Made by a program: the position numbers and the translations under genes. DNA of 64,000 nucleotides from Rhizobium herbae (lineage in GTDB: Bacteria; Pseudomonadota; Alphaproteobacteria; Rhizobiales; Rhizobiaceae): positions 806,001 through 870,000 of the forward strand of contig NZ_JAGGJV010000001.1 of NCBI RefSeq assembly GCF_017873135.1, given 5' to 3'. Under the pieces are notes generated by a model. The model did no database searches. It saw only the letters and a list, made by a program, of their open reading frames with translations, and had not been told where the DNA came from. Numbering within the stretch: position 1 is the first letter of the stretch; every line of letters starts with the position of its first letter. This document shows, piece after piece, positions 27,252 to 36,102 of the stretch.

Positions 27252-28310
27252 ATGGACAATCCACACAAAACCGCCCTCGTGGTCGGCGCAAAGGGCGTCA
27301 TCGGCGGCAATCTCGCCCGCCACCTCGAAACGCTCGAGGACTGGTCGATCATCGGCCTCTCCCGGCGCGGCGGCAGATCGACGGACAGGATTCGGCATAT
27401 ATCCGTCGATCTGCTCGACCCGACAGATTGCGCGAACAAACTCGCCGATCTCTCTGGCGTGACTCACATTTTCTACGCCGCCTATCAGGACCGTCCGACC
27501 TGGGCGCAACTGGTCGAGCCCAATCTCGCCATGCTGGTCAATGTCGTCACCGCCGTCGAGCGTGTCGCGCCGAACCTTGCGCATGTCAGCCTGATGCAGG
27601 GCTACAAGGTCTATGGCGCCCATCTCGGCCCCTTCAAGACGCCGGCCCGCGAGGACGAAGACAACCACATGCCGCCGGAATTCAACATGGACCAGCAGGC
27701 ATTCCTGCAGCGCCAGCAGCGGGGAAAATCATGGACCTGGTCGGCGCTGCGCCCCTCCGTCGTCATCGGTGTCGCCACCGGCAATCCGATGAACCTTGCC
27801 ATGGTCGTCGGCCTATACGCCTCGATGTCGAAGGAACTCGGCCTGCCCCTGCGCTTTCCCGGCAAGCCAGGCGCCTACGACACGCTGCTCGAAATGACCG
27901 ACGCCGGCCTTCTGGCAAGAGCGACCGTATGGGCCGCCACCACCCCACAATGTGCCAACCAGGCTTTCAACATCACCAATGGCGACCTGTTCCGCTGGAA
28001 CGAGATGTGGCCGAAGATCGCCCGCTTCTTCGCAATGGAGACGGCGGCACCGCTACCGATGTCGCTCAATGTCGTCATGGCGGACAAGGCAGCGCTCTGG
28101 CGTGAGATGAAGGAGAAATACGCCCTCGCCGATCACCCTTACGAAGCCGTCTCCTCCTGGGGGTTCGGCGACGCGGTGTTAAGCTGGAACTACGATTTCT
28201 TCGCCGACGGCAGTAAGGCACGGCGGCTGGGGTTCCATGATTATGTGCAGACCGACGAGATGTTCCTGTCAGCATTCCGCGAAATGCGGGAACAGCGGAT
28301 CATTCCATGA
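27252..28310 (+). CDS. SDR oxidoreductase, PRISE (progesterone 5-beta-reductase/iridoid synthase)-like
   Basis: A 352-residue NADPH-dependent reductase of the extended short-chain dehydrogenase class. The cofactor loop is VVGAKGVIGGNLARHL (about residues 10-25). The region LMQGYKVYGAHLG holds the Lys-Tyr positions that in PRISE enzymes serve enone reduction. PRISE relatives reduce activated C=C bonds. An AGGAGAC site precedes the ATG. Divergent from the LysR regulator. The physiological enone is unknown; the assignment to PRISE rather than another extended SDR is moderate. Confidence 0.75.
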   Translation: MDNPHKTALVVGAKGVIGGNLARHLETLEDWSIIGLSRRGGRSTDRIRHISVDLLDPTDCANKLADLSGVTHIFYAAYQDRPTWAQLVEPNLAMLVNVVTAVERVAPNLAHVSLMQGYKVYGAHLGPFKTPAREDEDNHMPPEFNMDQQAFLQRQQRGKSWTWSALRPSVVIGVATGNPMNLAMVVGLYASMSKELGLPLRFPGKPGAYDTLLEMTDAGLLARATVWAATTPQCANQAFNITNGDLFRWNEMWPKIARFFAMETAAPLPMSLNVVMADKAALWREMKEKYALADHPYEAVSSWGFGDAVLSWNYDFFADGSKARRLGFHDYVQTDEMFLSAFREMREQRIIP

Positions 28311-28334
28311 CCGCCCGAAGCGGTGCAGGAAGGG

Positions 28335-29630
28335 CTATCTATCCTTCCCGCCATCCAACGGTGCAGCCTGAAGCGTTTCCTTCTGGGTGATCAGCCGGGC
28401 GGTATGCTGGCCGCTGAGATAGATCCACAGCCAGCTCCACGCCACGACGAACCGGCTGCGGGTGCCGATCAGGAAGTAGATATGGGCAAGGCCCCATATC
28501 CACCACGCCAGGGCTCCGGTCAGCTTGAACCGGCCAAAATCGATGATCGCCGAGCGCCGGCCGATGGTCGCCAGGCTGCCCTGATGACGATAGCGGAAGT
28601 GCGCCGGCACCGGCTTCTGCGCCAGCCGCGCCTTGATGACCTTGGCCACATAGGCGCCCTGCTGCTTGGCGGCGGGGGCGATGCCCGGCACCGGCTTGCC
28701 GTCCTCCTGAAAGACCGACGCCGTATCGCCGACGACGAAGACATCCGGCAGGCCCGGCGCGCTCAGATCCTTTTCGACAACGACGCGGCCGGCCTTGTCG
28801 GCCGGCACGCCGAGCCATTCAGCGGCGGGAGAGGCCTGAACGCCCGCCGCCCAGACGATCGTCCGGCTGCCGATGAAGGTCTCGCCGATCATCACGCCCT
28901 CGGCACTGCAATCCGTCACGCGCTCGCCGATATGCACCTCGACACCGAGCTTTTCGAGCGCACTCTGCGCATAAACAGACAGTTCCTCGGCAAAGCTTGC
29001 CAGCACCCGCGGCCCCGCCTCGACCAGGATCACCCGTGTCTTGCGCGTATCGATGTTGCGGAATTCCTGCGGCAGGGTGACATGCGCCAGTTCGGCGATG
29101 ATGCCGGCAAGCTCGACGCCCGTCGGCCCGGCGCCAACGATAGTGAAGGTCAGCAACGCATCCCGCGCCTCGGCATCGGTCTCCATCTCGGCCTGCTCGA
29201 AGGCAAGCAGCATGCGCCGCCGAATGGTGGTCGCATCCTCCAGCGTCTTCAGCCCCGGCGCGACGGGCTCCCATTCGTCGTGTCCGAAATAGGCATGCGT
29301 CGCCCCGGTCGCCAGTACCAGCGTATTGTAGCCGATGCGCTCGCCGCCCTTCAGCGTCAGGGTCTTCGCACCCGGATCGACGCCTTCGACGTCTGCCAAA
29401 AGCGTGGTGACCTCCGGCCGGTCGCGAAACAACCGCCGGATCGGCCAGGCGATCTCCGAGGTGGCAAGCAGCGTCGTTGCCACCTGGTAGAGCAGCGGTT
29501 GGAAGAGATGATGATTGCGCCTGTCGATCAGGGTGATCTTGACCGGGGCACCCTTGAGATCCTTGACCAGCTGCAGGCCACCGAAACCTCCGCCGACGAC
29601 AACGACATGGTGAGGACTTTCAAGCGGCAT
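28335..29630 (-). CDS. ndh: type II NADH dehydrogenase (NDH-2)-like FAD oxidoreductase
   Basis: A 431-residue single-subunit NADH:quinone oxidoreductase candidate. FAD motif VVVVGGGFGGLQLVKDL at the N-terminus, the HLFQPLLYQVATT segment typical of NDH-2, a second dinucleotide motif TFTIVGAGPTGVELAG for NADH, and VFVVGDTAS. The C-terminal stretch LAWWIWGLAHIYFLIGTRSRFVVAWSWLWIYL is strongly hydrophobic and should anchor it in the inner membrane. It would feed electrons to quinone without pumping. The start at 29630 has a CAGGAG site. A 7-bp dyad (29649-29669) lies upstream of the start. Confidence 0.85.
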   Translation of the reverse strand: MPLESPHHVVVVGGGFGGLQLVKDLKGAPVKITLIDRRNHHLFQPLLYQVATTLLATSEIAWPIRRLFRDRPEVTTLLADVEGVDPGAKTLTLKGGERIGYNTLVLATGATHAYFGHDEWEPVAPGLKTLEDATTIRRRMLLAFEQAEMETDAEARDALLTFTIVGAGPTGVELAGIIAELAHVTLPQEFRNIDTRKTRVILVEAGPRVLASFAEELSVYAQSALEKLGVEVHIGERVTDCSAEGVMIGETFIGSRTIVWAAGVQASPAAEWLGVPADKAGRVVVEKDLSAPGLPDVFVVGDTASVFQEDGKPVPGIAPAAKQQGAYVAKVIKARLAQKPVPAHFRYRHQGSLATIGRRSAIIDFGRFKLTGALAWWIWGLAHIYFLIGTRSRFVVAWSWLWIYLSGQHTARLITQKETLQAAPLDGGKDR

Positions 29631-29648
29631 GATCGTATCTCCTGTTTT

Positions 29649-29669
29649 GAAAGGTACCCTCCACCTTTC
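29649..29669. promoter_or_regulatory. dyad upstream of NDH-2 gene
   Basis: GAAAGGT (29649-29655) pairs with ACCTTTC (29663-29669), with a 7-base loop, 19 bases before the NDH-2 start. In the transcript it would be a small 5' leader hairpin; as DNA it could bind a dimeric regulator. No specific factor can be named. Confidence 0.3.
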
Positions 29670-29752
29670 ACGGACGATCGACAATTGCGATCTCGGCATG
29701 GCTAACGTGCGCCGGCTGGCCTTGTATCCCGACAAGCAGAACAGTTTTCAGA

Positions 29753-30217
29753 TCACCGCGCATAGTCCACCGGCAAAGCCATGCCGCTCTTCAGGATTTC
29801 CATAGAGATCGAAGCCGAGACGTCGAACAGTTCGACCTTGCGGACGATCTGCTTGTAGATCACGTCGTAATGCTCGACACGCGGCAGCACGACCTTCAGG
29901 ATGTAGTCGTAATTGCCGGTCAGCCGGTGCGCCTCGACGATCTCGGGGATATCGGCGATCACCTTGCGGAAGATGTCGATCCAGTCGTCGGCATGATGGG
30001 CCGTCTTGATCAGCGCAAAAACCGTAGTGGGCACGCCCATCTTGTCGCGATTAAGAACGGCGATGCGGCGGGCGACATAGCCGGTCTCCTCCAGCCGCTG
30101 GATGCGGCGCGAGCAGGCGGAGATCGACAGGCTGACCTTTTCGGCGAGGTCGCCGACCGACAGGCTGGCATCCTCCTGCAACAGCGACAGAATCTTCCGG
30201 TCTCTTTCGTCCAGCAC
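29753..30217 (-). CDS. Lrp/AsnC family regulator
   Basis: A 154-residue Lrp-type regulator with a winged helix (DERDRKILSLLQEDASLSVGDLAEKVSLSISACSRRIQRL) and RAM domain (TTVFALIKTAHHADDWIDIF ... GNYDYILKVVLPRVEHYDVIYKQ). I start at GTG 30217, where a GGGAG site lies just upstream and the family begins; the longer in-frame extension upstream is not family-like. It is divergent from an aspartate/glutamate racemase gene, its likely target. Confidence 0.82.
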   Translation of the reverse strand: MLDERDRKILSLLQEDASLSVGDLAEKVSLSISACSRRIQRLEETGYVARRIAVLNRDKMGVPTTVFALIKTAHHADDWIDIFRKVIADIPEIVEAHRLTGNYDYILKVVLPRVEHYDVIYKQIVRKVELFDVSASISMEILKSGMALPVDYAR

Positions 30218-30390
30218 GCCCGCATCTCCCTGCAGCGACGGCACAAGCACGAAATATTTGCGCCAATATCGGAAATTGTGCAAAAAATACGCGAAAACGG
30301 GTTGAATGTCACCAAACAAAGCGAACACTTTCGGCGCTTTCCCGGCGACAATCCTGACATCAAAAAACAAAGCGGAACAGGAACGGAACC

Positions 30391-31110
30391 ATGCGCAAGA
30401 TCGGCCTTATCGGCGGAATGAGCTTTGAAAGCTCGGCAGTCTATTACCGGATGATCAACGAGGCCGTGCGCGAGCGTCTCGGGGGCTTGCATTCCGCCGA
30501 AGTCATGCTGCATTCCGTCGATTTCCAGACCATCGTCGACCTGCAGAAGGCCGGCCGCTGGGATGACGCCGCCAAGCGCCTTTCGCAGGTCGCACAGGGG
30601 CTGGAGGCAGCAGGCGCTGCCTGCGTGCTGATCTGCACCAACACGATGCACCTGATCGCCGACGAGGTTCAGGCTTCGATCACGGTGCCGCTGATCAACA
30701 TCATCGACGAAACCGCCACGTCCATGAAAGCCGCCGGCATCAAGCGCCCGCTGCTGCTGGCGACGCGCTACACCATGGAGCATGGGTTCTACACCAACCG
30801 CATGGCCGCCGATGGCGTCGATGTCATGGTGCCGAACGCCGAGGACCGCACGCTCGTGCATGACATCATCTTCAACGAACTTTGCGCCGGCGTCGTTCTC
30901 GACACATCCCGCCAGGCGCTGATAGCCGTCATTGAGCGCGCGAAAAACGTGGGGGCCGATGCCATCATCCTCGGCTGCACCGAGATCTGCCTGATCCTCG
31001 ATCCGCGCAACCTGCCCCTGCCCGGCTTCGATTCCACTGCGATCCATGCCGAATCGGCCGTCGAATTCGCGCTGGAAGGTATTGTCCGGAGCGGCCGGCA
31101 GGCGGCCTGA
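30391..31110 (+). CDS. aspartate/glutamate racemase family protein
   Basis: A 239-residue cofactor-independent amino-acid racemase. The two catalytic cysteines lie in VLICTNTMHLIA (about 83) and ILGCTEICLIL (about 194), the hallmark of the family. N-terminal MRKIGLIGGMSFESSAVYY is typical of the YgeA-like branch, which acts on D-amino acids of uncertain range. Divergent from the Lrp regulator. It may supply D-amino acids for cell wall use or catabolise them. Confidence 0.88.
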   Translation: MRKIGLIGGMSFESSAVYYRMINEAVRERLGGLHSAEVMLHSVDFQTIVDLQKAGRWDDAAKRLSQVAQGLEAAGAACVLICTNTMHLIADEVQASITVPLINIIDETATSMKAAGIKRPLLLATRYTMEHGFYTNRMAADGVDVMVPNAEDRTLVHDIIFNELCAGVVLDTSRQALIAVIERAKNVGADAIILGCTEICLILDPRNLPLPGFDSTAIHAESAVEFALEGIVRSGRQAA

Positions 31111-31126
31111 TCCTTCCCGGATATAC

Positions 31127-31139
31127 TTGACTGAGTCAA
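31127..31139. promoter_or_regulatory. MarR operator candidate TTGACTgAGTCAA
   Basis: A perfect inverted repeat of two 6-base arms round one base, 39 bases before the MarR-GNAT start. It overlaps a potential -35 (TTGACT), so a bound MarR-like dimer would block polymerase. Probably autoregulatory. Confidence 0.6.
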
Positions 31140-31149
31140 ATAAATTGCG

Positions 31150-31180
31150 ATGATGGCATTCGAATGGAGAATGCCATCAT
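31150..31180 (+). promoter_or_regulatory. 12-bp hairpin overlapping the start of the MarR-GNAT gene
   Basis: ATGATGGCATTC (31150-31161) pairs perfectly with GAATGCCATCAT (31169-31180). The Shine-Dalgarno GGAG (31166-31169) lies in and at the edge of the 7-base loop, and the AT of the start codon (31179-31181) is in the stem. In the mRNA this would hide or expose the start and could control translation. Confidence 0.5.
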
Positions 31181-32153
31181 GCCACCCACAGCCTTTGCAG
31201 AAATCGGCGACGACGAGATCGAGGCGATCCGCGCCTTCAACCGGTTCTACACCAACCGGATCGGCGTGCTCGACCGCGCCTTTCTCGATACGCCCTATAC
31301 GCTCACTGAAGCGCGGGTGATCTATGAGCTGGCGGCACAGGGCACCACATCGGCCTCACGGCTGACGGAGGAGCTCTCGCTCGATCCGGCCTATCTCAGC
31401 CGCATGCTCAAATCCTTCACCGATGCCGGCCTGCTCGAAACCACGAGGGACCCGGCGGATGGCCGCGGCCGTCTGCTGCGGCTGACGCTGCGCGGGCGCG
31501 GCATTGCCACAGACCTGGCGCAGCGCTCGCGCCAGCGCATCGTCGCCCTGCTGGACCCAATCGCGAAAAAAGAGCGCCGGGAGCTTGCCGCCGCCATGGC
31601 ATCCGTCAGGGCCCTGCTTTCGGGCGACAAAGGTGCCGCAGACCCGATCGCCATCCGGACACACCGGATCGGCGACATGGGCACGGTCATCGCCAGCCAG
31701 GCGAAAGCCTATACCGAAACCTATGGATGGAATGGCGAATACGAGGCGCTGGTTGCCGAAATCTGCGCCGCCTTCATCCGCAACTTCGATCCCGTCCGTG
31801 AACGCTGCTGGATTGCGGAACGCGGGGGAAGGTTTCTCGGCAGCATCTTCCTCGTCAAGGGCGACGAGGAGACCGCCAAGCTCCGCCTGCTCCATGTGGA
31901 CAGCGCAGCGCGCGGACAGGGCCTCGGCACGCGGCTCGTCGACGAATGCATCACCTTTGCCAAAAGCGCCGGCTACCGGCGGCTCGAGCTGTGGACCAAC
32001 GACATCCTCGTCTCCGCGCGCCGCATCTATGTCGCCGCCGGGTTCACGCTGGAGAAGGAAGAGGCGCACCACTCGTTCGGCAAGGATCTGATCGGTCAGA
32101 TCTGGGCGCTGGATCTGACGGCATCAACCTCCGGCAGGCCTACACCGTCCTGA
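31179..32153 (+). CDS. MarR-GNAT bifunctional regulator/acetyltransferase
   Basis: A 324-residue fusion. Residues about 12-145 form a MarR winged helix (LTEARVIYELAAQGTTSASRLTEELSLDPAYLSRMLKSF and the wing TRDPADGRGRLLRLT). Residues about 160-310 form a GNAT acetyltransferase with the acetyl-CoA loop LHVDSAARGQGLGTRLVDEC. The start is ATG 31179 (GGAG upstream); an earlier ATG at 31164 is a poorer choice. The tail overlaps the convergent monooxygenase by 58 bases. It probably represses its own gene; the acetylated substrate is unknown. Confidence 0.88.
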   Translation: MPPTAFAEIGDDEIEAIRAFNRFYTNRIGVLDRAFLDTPYTLTEARVIYELAAQGTTSASRLTEELSLDPAYLSRMLKSFTDAGLLETTRDPADGRGRLLRLTLRGRGIATDLAQRSRQRIVALLDPIAKKERRELAAAMASVRALLSGDKGAADPIAIRTHRIGDMGTVIASQAKAYTETYGWNGEYEALVAEICAAFIRNFDPVRERCWIAERGGRFLGSIFLVKGDEETAKLRLLHVDSAARGQGLGTRLVDECITFAKSAGYRRLELWTNDILVSARRIYVAAGFTLEKEEAHHSFGKDLIGQIWALDLTASTSGRPTPS

Positions 32154-33382
32154 CATCCGGGAAGCCAGTCATGTTCCGTCAAGCCGGCGGATGCGAAGGG
32201 ATCTATCAGCGTGCCCGCAACGATCGCAGCCAGCAGCCCCGGCATCGGCGGCACCCTGGCAATGGTCGAGACCAGCCGGTCACGTACCCAGGCGATCGCG
32301 CTGGAATCCGACTGGTAGAACGGTGTAAAAGCCAGCGACAGCAACTGGAACAGCCGCACATGGTTGCGGCGAGCCCGGCCATAGGCCGCAAGCGCAGACG
32401 GAATATCGACGTTATTTGCCAGCGCATGGCTGAGCGCTGCCGCGTCGAGCAGCGCCATATTCGCACCCTGCCCCAGTTGCGGGCTGGTCGAATGGGCGCT
32501 GTCGCCGATGAATACCAGCCGGCCGGCATAAGGCGGCAGTGCGGTTCGGTGGGCATAACGGGCCACCGTCAGCTGATCCCAATCGCCGATCTGGTCGAGA
32601 AACGGCACACAGTCCGGCCAGTATTTTCGAATGGCCGACTTCCAGCGGTCAAGCCCCGCCGCCTTGACCGCCTCGACATCGGCAACCTTCAGGCTCCAGA
32701 AGAACGCCACTCGCTCCGCCTCGCCCATGCGCGCACGGCCTGCCGGCAACAGCCCGATCATCACCTTCGCCTTGTCGTATCGCTGCGACAGCGCGCTACG
32801 GTCATAAACAGCGCCCAAGCCGTCAAGGGTCGCCCAGAAAGCGCCATAGGCAAGGTCGCGAATGACGGGCGCCGAAGCGGAGCCGGCGGCCAGCATCGAG
32901 CGCGCACCGCTCGCATCGATCACCAGATCGTAGTCTCCGGCCTCCTGGCGCTCGGCATCCCTCAGCACCGCGCGGTCTCCGCGCTGCTCCACCGAGGCGA
33001 GATTGACACCCGTCCGGATGGTGATGCCGTCGGCAACCGTCGCATCGTGCAATGTGTTGAAGAGCGCTGCCCGCTGCACCGCCAGGCCATAGCGCCCGCC
33101 CGGTGCCGCATCGTAGCGCACATCGAGAACCGTTCGTCCGCTGACGGCATCAGCCCCGTGCAGCCGGTCGATGCGATTGCCGAGTGTCTGGATCGTGTCA
33201 AAAAGGCCAAGTGCAGCAAGAACAGTCAGCCCCGTCGGCTGCATCAAGAGGCCGGAACCAACCGGCGCCGGTGTGTCGAAACGCTCGAGGATTTCGACCC
33301 GATGGCCGGCCCGCGACAGGAAAAGCGCCGCCGCCAGCCCCGCCGGTCCGGCTCCCGCCACGCCAATATCGAGCTGCTTCAT
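32096..33382 (-). CDS. FAD-dependent monooxygenase
   Basis: A 428-residue group A flavin monooxygenase. FAD motif VAGAGPAGLAAALFLSRAGHRVEILER at the N-terminus, the middle DG-like segment DYDLVIDASGARS, and GRLVFIGDSAHSTSPQLGQGANMALLDAAAL, the GD motif with the FAD ribose contact. Such enzymes hydroxylate aromatic or other lipophilic compounds using NAD(P)H and oxygen. The substrate is not evident. Convergent with the MarR-GNAT gene (58-base overlap). Confidence 0.85.
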   Translation of the reverse strand: MKQLDIGVAGAGPAGLAAALFLSRAGHRVEILERFDTPAPVGSGLLMQPTGLTVLAALGLFDTIQTLGNRIDRLHGADAVSGRTVLDVRYDAAPGGRYGLAVQRAALFNTLHDATVADGITIRTGVNLASVEQRGDRAVLRDAERQEAGDYDLVIDASGARSMLAAGSASAPVIRDLAYGAFWATLDGLGAVYDRSALSQRYDKAKVMIGLLPAGRARMGEAERVAFFWSLKVADVEAVKAAGLDRWKSAIRKYWPDCVPFLDQIGDWDQLTVARYAHRTALPPYAGRLVFIGDSAHSTSPQLGQGANMALLDAAALSHALANNVDIPSALAAYGRARRNHVRLFQLLSLAFTPFYQSDSSAIAWVRDRLVSTIARVPPMPGLLAAIVAGTLIDPFASAGLTEHDWLPGCQDGVGLPEVDAVRSSAQI

Positions 33383-33467
33383 GAAGGCCTATCCGGTATC
33401 GTCCCCTCCGGCATCTGTAACAGCCTGCGCGGCAAATCGTCCAGCCGGACAAAGCACGGTCACATCG

Positions 33468-33872
33468 TCACGCGGCGGCATCATACTCGGTGCGGGCCGC
33501 GCGGATTGCCTCGTGATGCGCCACCGACCAGGCGACCAAGCCCTTGACCAGCACCAGGAAGGACTGGCCGAGCGGCGTCAGGCTGTATTCGACGCTCGGC
33601 GGCTGGGTCGGGAAGACTTCGCGGCCGATATAGCCGTCGCGCTGCAAGTCGCGCAGCGTCTGGGTCAGCATCCGCTGGGAAATATCCGGGATCAGCCGGC
33701 GCAGCGCCGAAAACCGCATCGGCCCATCGGCCAGCGCCAGGATCATCAGCGTGTTCCACTTGCCGCCGATATTGTCGATGACATCGCGCACGGGGCACTC
33801 CTCCCGTGAAAATGCCATGCCCATCACGACGATCACGCGCTCGCCTTCGGTCTTGCCGGTCATCTTGTTCAT
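33468..33872 (-). CDS. HxlR family regulator
   Basis: A 134-residue winged-helix regulator. The core [62 protein letters not shown] is diagnostic, with the early cysteine (CPV) used for redox sensing in some members. It is divergent from the NmrA-like SDR gene, an arrangement seen for quinone or aldehyde-responsive HxlR regulators, so it may react to electrophiles (inference). Confidence 0.9.
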   Translation of the reverse strand: MNKMTGKTEGERVIVVMGMAFSREECPVRDVIDNIGGKWNTLMILALADGPMRFSALRRLIPDISQRMLTQTLRDLQRDGYIGREVFPTQPPSVEYSLTPLGQSFLVLVKGLVAWSVAHHEAIRAARTEYDAAA

Positions 33873-34031
33873 GGGGCTCGGTATCCTTCACGTAACCACC
33901 GCAGAAAAAACTGCCTCCTTTACATCCGCCAGCAGATAACGAAATAAGAGAAGGTCTCATTTAGGAACCATATCTCAAACCGGATGTTTCGGCAATCAAC
34001 CGGACGCCATTTGAAAAACAAAGGAACGATC

Positions 34032-34919
34032 ATGTCCGAAACCCTCCTCGTCACCGGCGCCACCGGCAAGCTCGGCCGTCTCGTGCTTGACGAACTGCTC
34101 GCCTCCGGCAAGGTCTCGCCGGCCGACATCATCGCCACCAGCCGCGATACCGAAAAGCTTGCCGACTATGCCGCCAAGGGCGTGCAGACCCGCGCTGCCA
34201 ATTTCGATGATGCCGCATCGCTCGAAGCTGCGTTTACCGGCGCCGACCGCATCCTGATCATCTCCACCGATGCGCTGGACGAGCCGGGCAAGCGCCTGCG
34301 CCAGCATCTCACCGCCGTCGCAGCCGCTCAAAAAGCCGGTGCCAAGCATATCCTCTATACGTCGATGCCGAACCCGGAAACGTCGGTCATCCCCTTCGCG
34401 CCGGATCATCTCGGCACGGAAAATGCGATCAAGGCAACCGGCATCGCCTACACCATCCTGCGCAACGGCTGGTACATGGAAAACCTGTTCCTGGCCCTGC
34501 CGCATGCGATCGCCGACGGCAAATGGTACAGCGCATCCGGCAAGGGACAGCTTGCCCATATCGCCCGGGCCGATATCGCCAAGGCAACGGCAGCCGCTCT
34601 CGCATCCGGCTCGACCGAAAGCGTCACCTACACTTTGACAGGCGATACAAAGCACACGGTGGACGACATTGCCGCCATCGTGTCGACCGTCACCGGCAAG
34701 CCGCTTGAGGTCGTTGATGTCACCGACGAACAGCTCGCCGGCGGCCTCAAGGCAGCGGGCCTTCCGGACTTCTTCATCCCCGTGATCGTCTCCTTCGACA
34801 CCAATACGCGCGAAGGTCACATCGATCTGGTCACCGGCGACGCAACAAAGCTTTCCGGCGCGAAGCTGACGACACTCAAGGATTTTCTCGAAGCCAGCAA
34901 ATCCGCGTTGCTCGGCTGA
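34032..34919 (+). CDS. NmrA-like NAD(P)H quinone oxidoreductase (SDR)
   Basis: A 295-residue atypical short-chain reductase. The cofactor loop is VTGATGKLGRLVLDEL, and NmrA/QOR2 features include AGAKHILYTSMPNPETS and YTILRNGWYMENL. Relatives such as YtfG reduce quinones with NADPH. AAAGGAACG precedes the ATG. Divergent from the HxlR regulator, and ended by a strong terminator. Probably protects against quinones. Confidence 0.85.
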   Translation: MSETLLVTGATGKLGRLVLDELLASGKVSPADIIATSRDTEKLADYAAKGVQTRAANFDDAASLEAAFTGADRILIISTDALDEPGKRLRQHLTAVAAAQKAGAKHILYTSMPNPETSVIPFAPDHLGTENAIKATGIAYTILRNGWYMENLFLALPHAIADGKWYSASGKGQLAHIARADIAKATAAALASGSTESVTYTLTGDTKHTVDDIAAIVSTVTGKPLEVVDVTDEQLAGGLKAAGLPDFFIPVIVSFDTNTREGHIDLVTGDATKLSGAKLTTLKDFLEASKSALLG

Positions 34920-34925
34920 TGACAG

Positions 34926-34957
34926 AAAGGGCTCCGTGCGGACGGAGCCCTTTTTTT
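34926..34957 (+). terminator. strong intrinsic terminator
   Basis: AAAGGGCTCCGT (34926-34937) pairs perfectly with ACGGAGCCCTTT (34942-34953) across a 4-base loop, and the stem runs into seven T (34951-34957). It ends the NmrA-like gene. It can also act on the convergent pdxJ transcript, since the left arm is preceded on the other strand by AAA/TTT. Confidence 0.9.
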
Positions 34958-34974
34958 ACAAGCGTGCGATAAGC

Positions 34975-35727
34975 TCAGATATCCTGACCGCAAGCGCGGC
35001 AGAAGCGGCGGACGGTTTCCGCCATGCCATATTCCAGCGCATCCGCCGTCAGCCCATGGCCGATCGAAACCTCGGAAAGGTGAGGAATCCTGGCCGCCAG
35101 CGCCGGCAGATTGGCAACCGTCAGGTCGTGACCGGCATTGACCTCAAGCCCGAGCGTCAAGGCGATATCGGCGGTCCGGCCCAGTTCCTCCAGCAGCATT
35201 TCGCCGCGCTCGGGATCGTCGTAGCAGCCGCCATAAGGCCCGGTGTAAAGCTCGATCCGGTCGGCGCCGGTTTCCTTGGCGATCGTCAGGGCTTCGGCGT
35301 CCGGATCTCCGTCGGCAAACAGCGATACCCGAAACCCATTCTTCTTCAACCGCCCGACGACATTGCCGAGCAGATTGTGGTTCTTGCGGAAGTCCCATCC
35401 GTGGTCCGACGTCGCCTGTGCCGGATCGTCGGGAACCAGCGTCACCTGTTCCGGCTGGTGGCGCTCGACAAGTTCGAGGAACTCCTCGTTCGGAAAGCCT
35501 TCCATGTTGAATTCGGCCTGCGGATAGAGATCGTCGATCAGGGCGCGGATCGGCGCGAGGTCGGAGAAACGGATATGCCGCTGGTCGGGACGCGGATGCA
35601 CGGTGAGGCCGCTGGCTCCCGCCTCCAGCGCGATTTGCCCCAGACCGGTCACCGACGGCCAGGGAAGATCGCGCCGGTTTCGCAGCATCGCGATCGCATT
35701 CAGGTTCACGGAGAGTTTCGCAGGCAT
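34975..35727 (-). CDS. pdxJ: pyridoxine 5'-phosphate synthase
   Basis: A 250-residue TIM-barrel enzyme that condenses 1-deoxyxylulose 5-phosphate with 3-amino-2-oxopropyl phosphate, the last ring-forming step of vitamin B6 synthesis. Diagnostic motifs: [59 protein letters not shown] and [19 protein letters not shown]. The length is normal. Transcribed alone. Confidence 0.97.
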   Translation of the reverse strand: MPAKLSVNLNAIAMLRNRRDLPWPSVTGLGQIALEAGASGLTVHPRPDQRHIRFSDLAPIRALIDDLYPQAEFNMEGFPNEEFLELVERHQPEQVTLVPDDPAQATSDHGWDFRKNHNLLGNVVGRLKKNGFRVSLFADGDPDAEALTIAKETGADRIELYTGPYGGCYDDPERGEMLLEELGRTADIALTLGLEVNAGHDLTVANLPALAARIPHLSEVSIGHGLTADALEYGMAETVRRFCRACGQDI

Positions 35728-36102
35728 TTCAGCACTTTCAAAAGGATACCGCAGTCGATACGGCGCCCTTTCTAGCTGTTCCTCCGCATCCTCGCAACAA
35801 ACCGGCCGCAGCGAAAGCGTCCCCGTTACAATAATCCCTCAGTCCGCGTTCACCGGTTTTATTTCAGATAAAACTCAAGTTTAATGAATGCGGCACCTGA
35901 CAAACAAACAAAAATCCGATTTAATGGAGACTCAAAGTACAAGCCATGCGCTCCCAAACGGTGAGCGGCGGTGCTGGAACCCCACTGAGCGACCCAAGCC
36001 GGAATCAATGACCTCTCGTTTTTGCCTCGACATGACCGAATCGACAGTTGCTCCGGATATGGGAGTACCGGAATCGGTGGGTGTTGCGGGGGGAACGTAT
36101 TG
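35728..36102. other. intergenic region
   Basis: About 375 bases between divergent genes pdxJ and the membrane regulator. One AT-rich dyad is visible (GTTTTAT 35856-35862 with ATAAAAC 35868-35874, 5-base loop). A 71-codon frame at 35888 lacks a ribosome-binding site and protein-like composition, so I do not call it. No recognised promoter was placed. Confidence 0.5.

Noticed and set aside
28311..28352. GGAAGG...CCTTCC hairpin between the convergent SDR and NDH-2 genes
   Set aside because: Only six base pairs and no T run on either strand; too weak to call a terminator.
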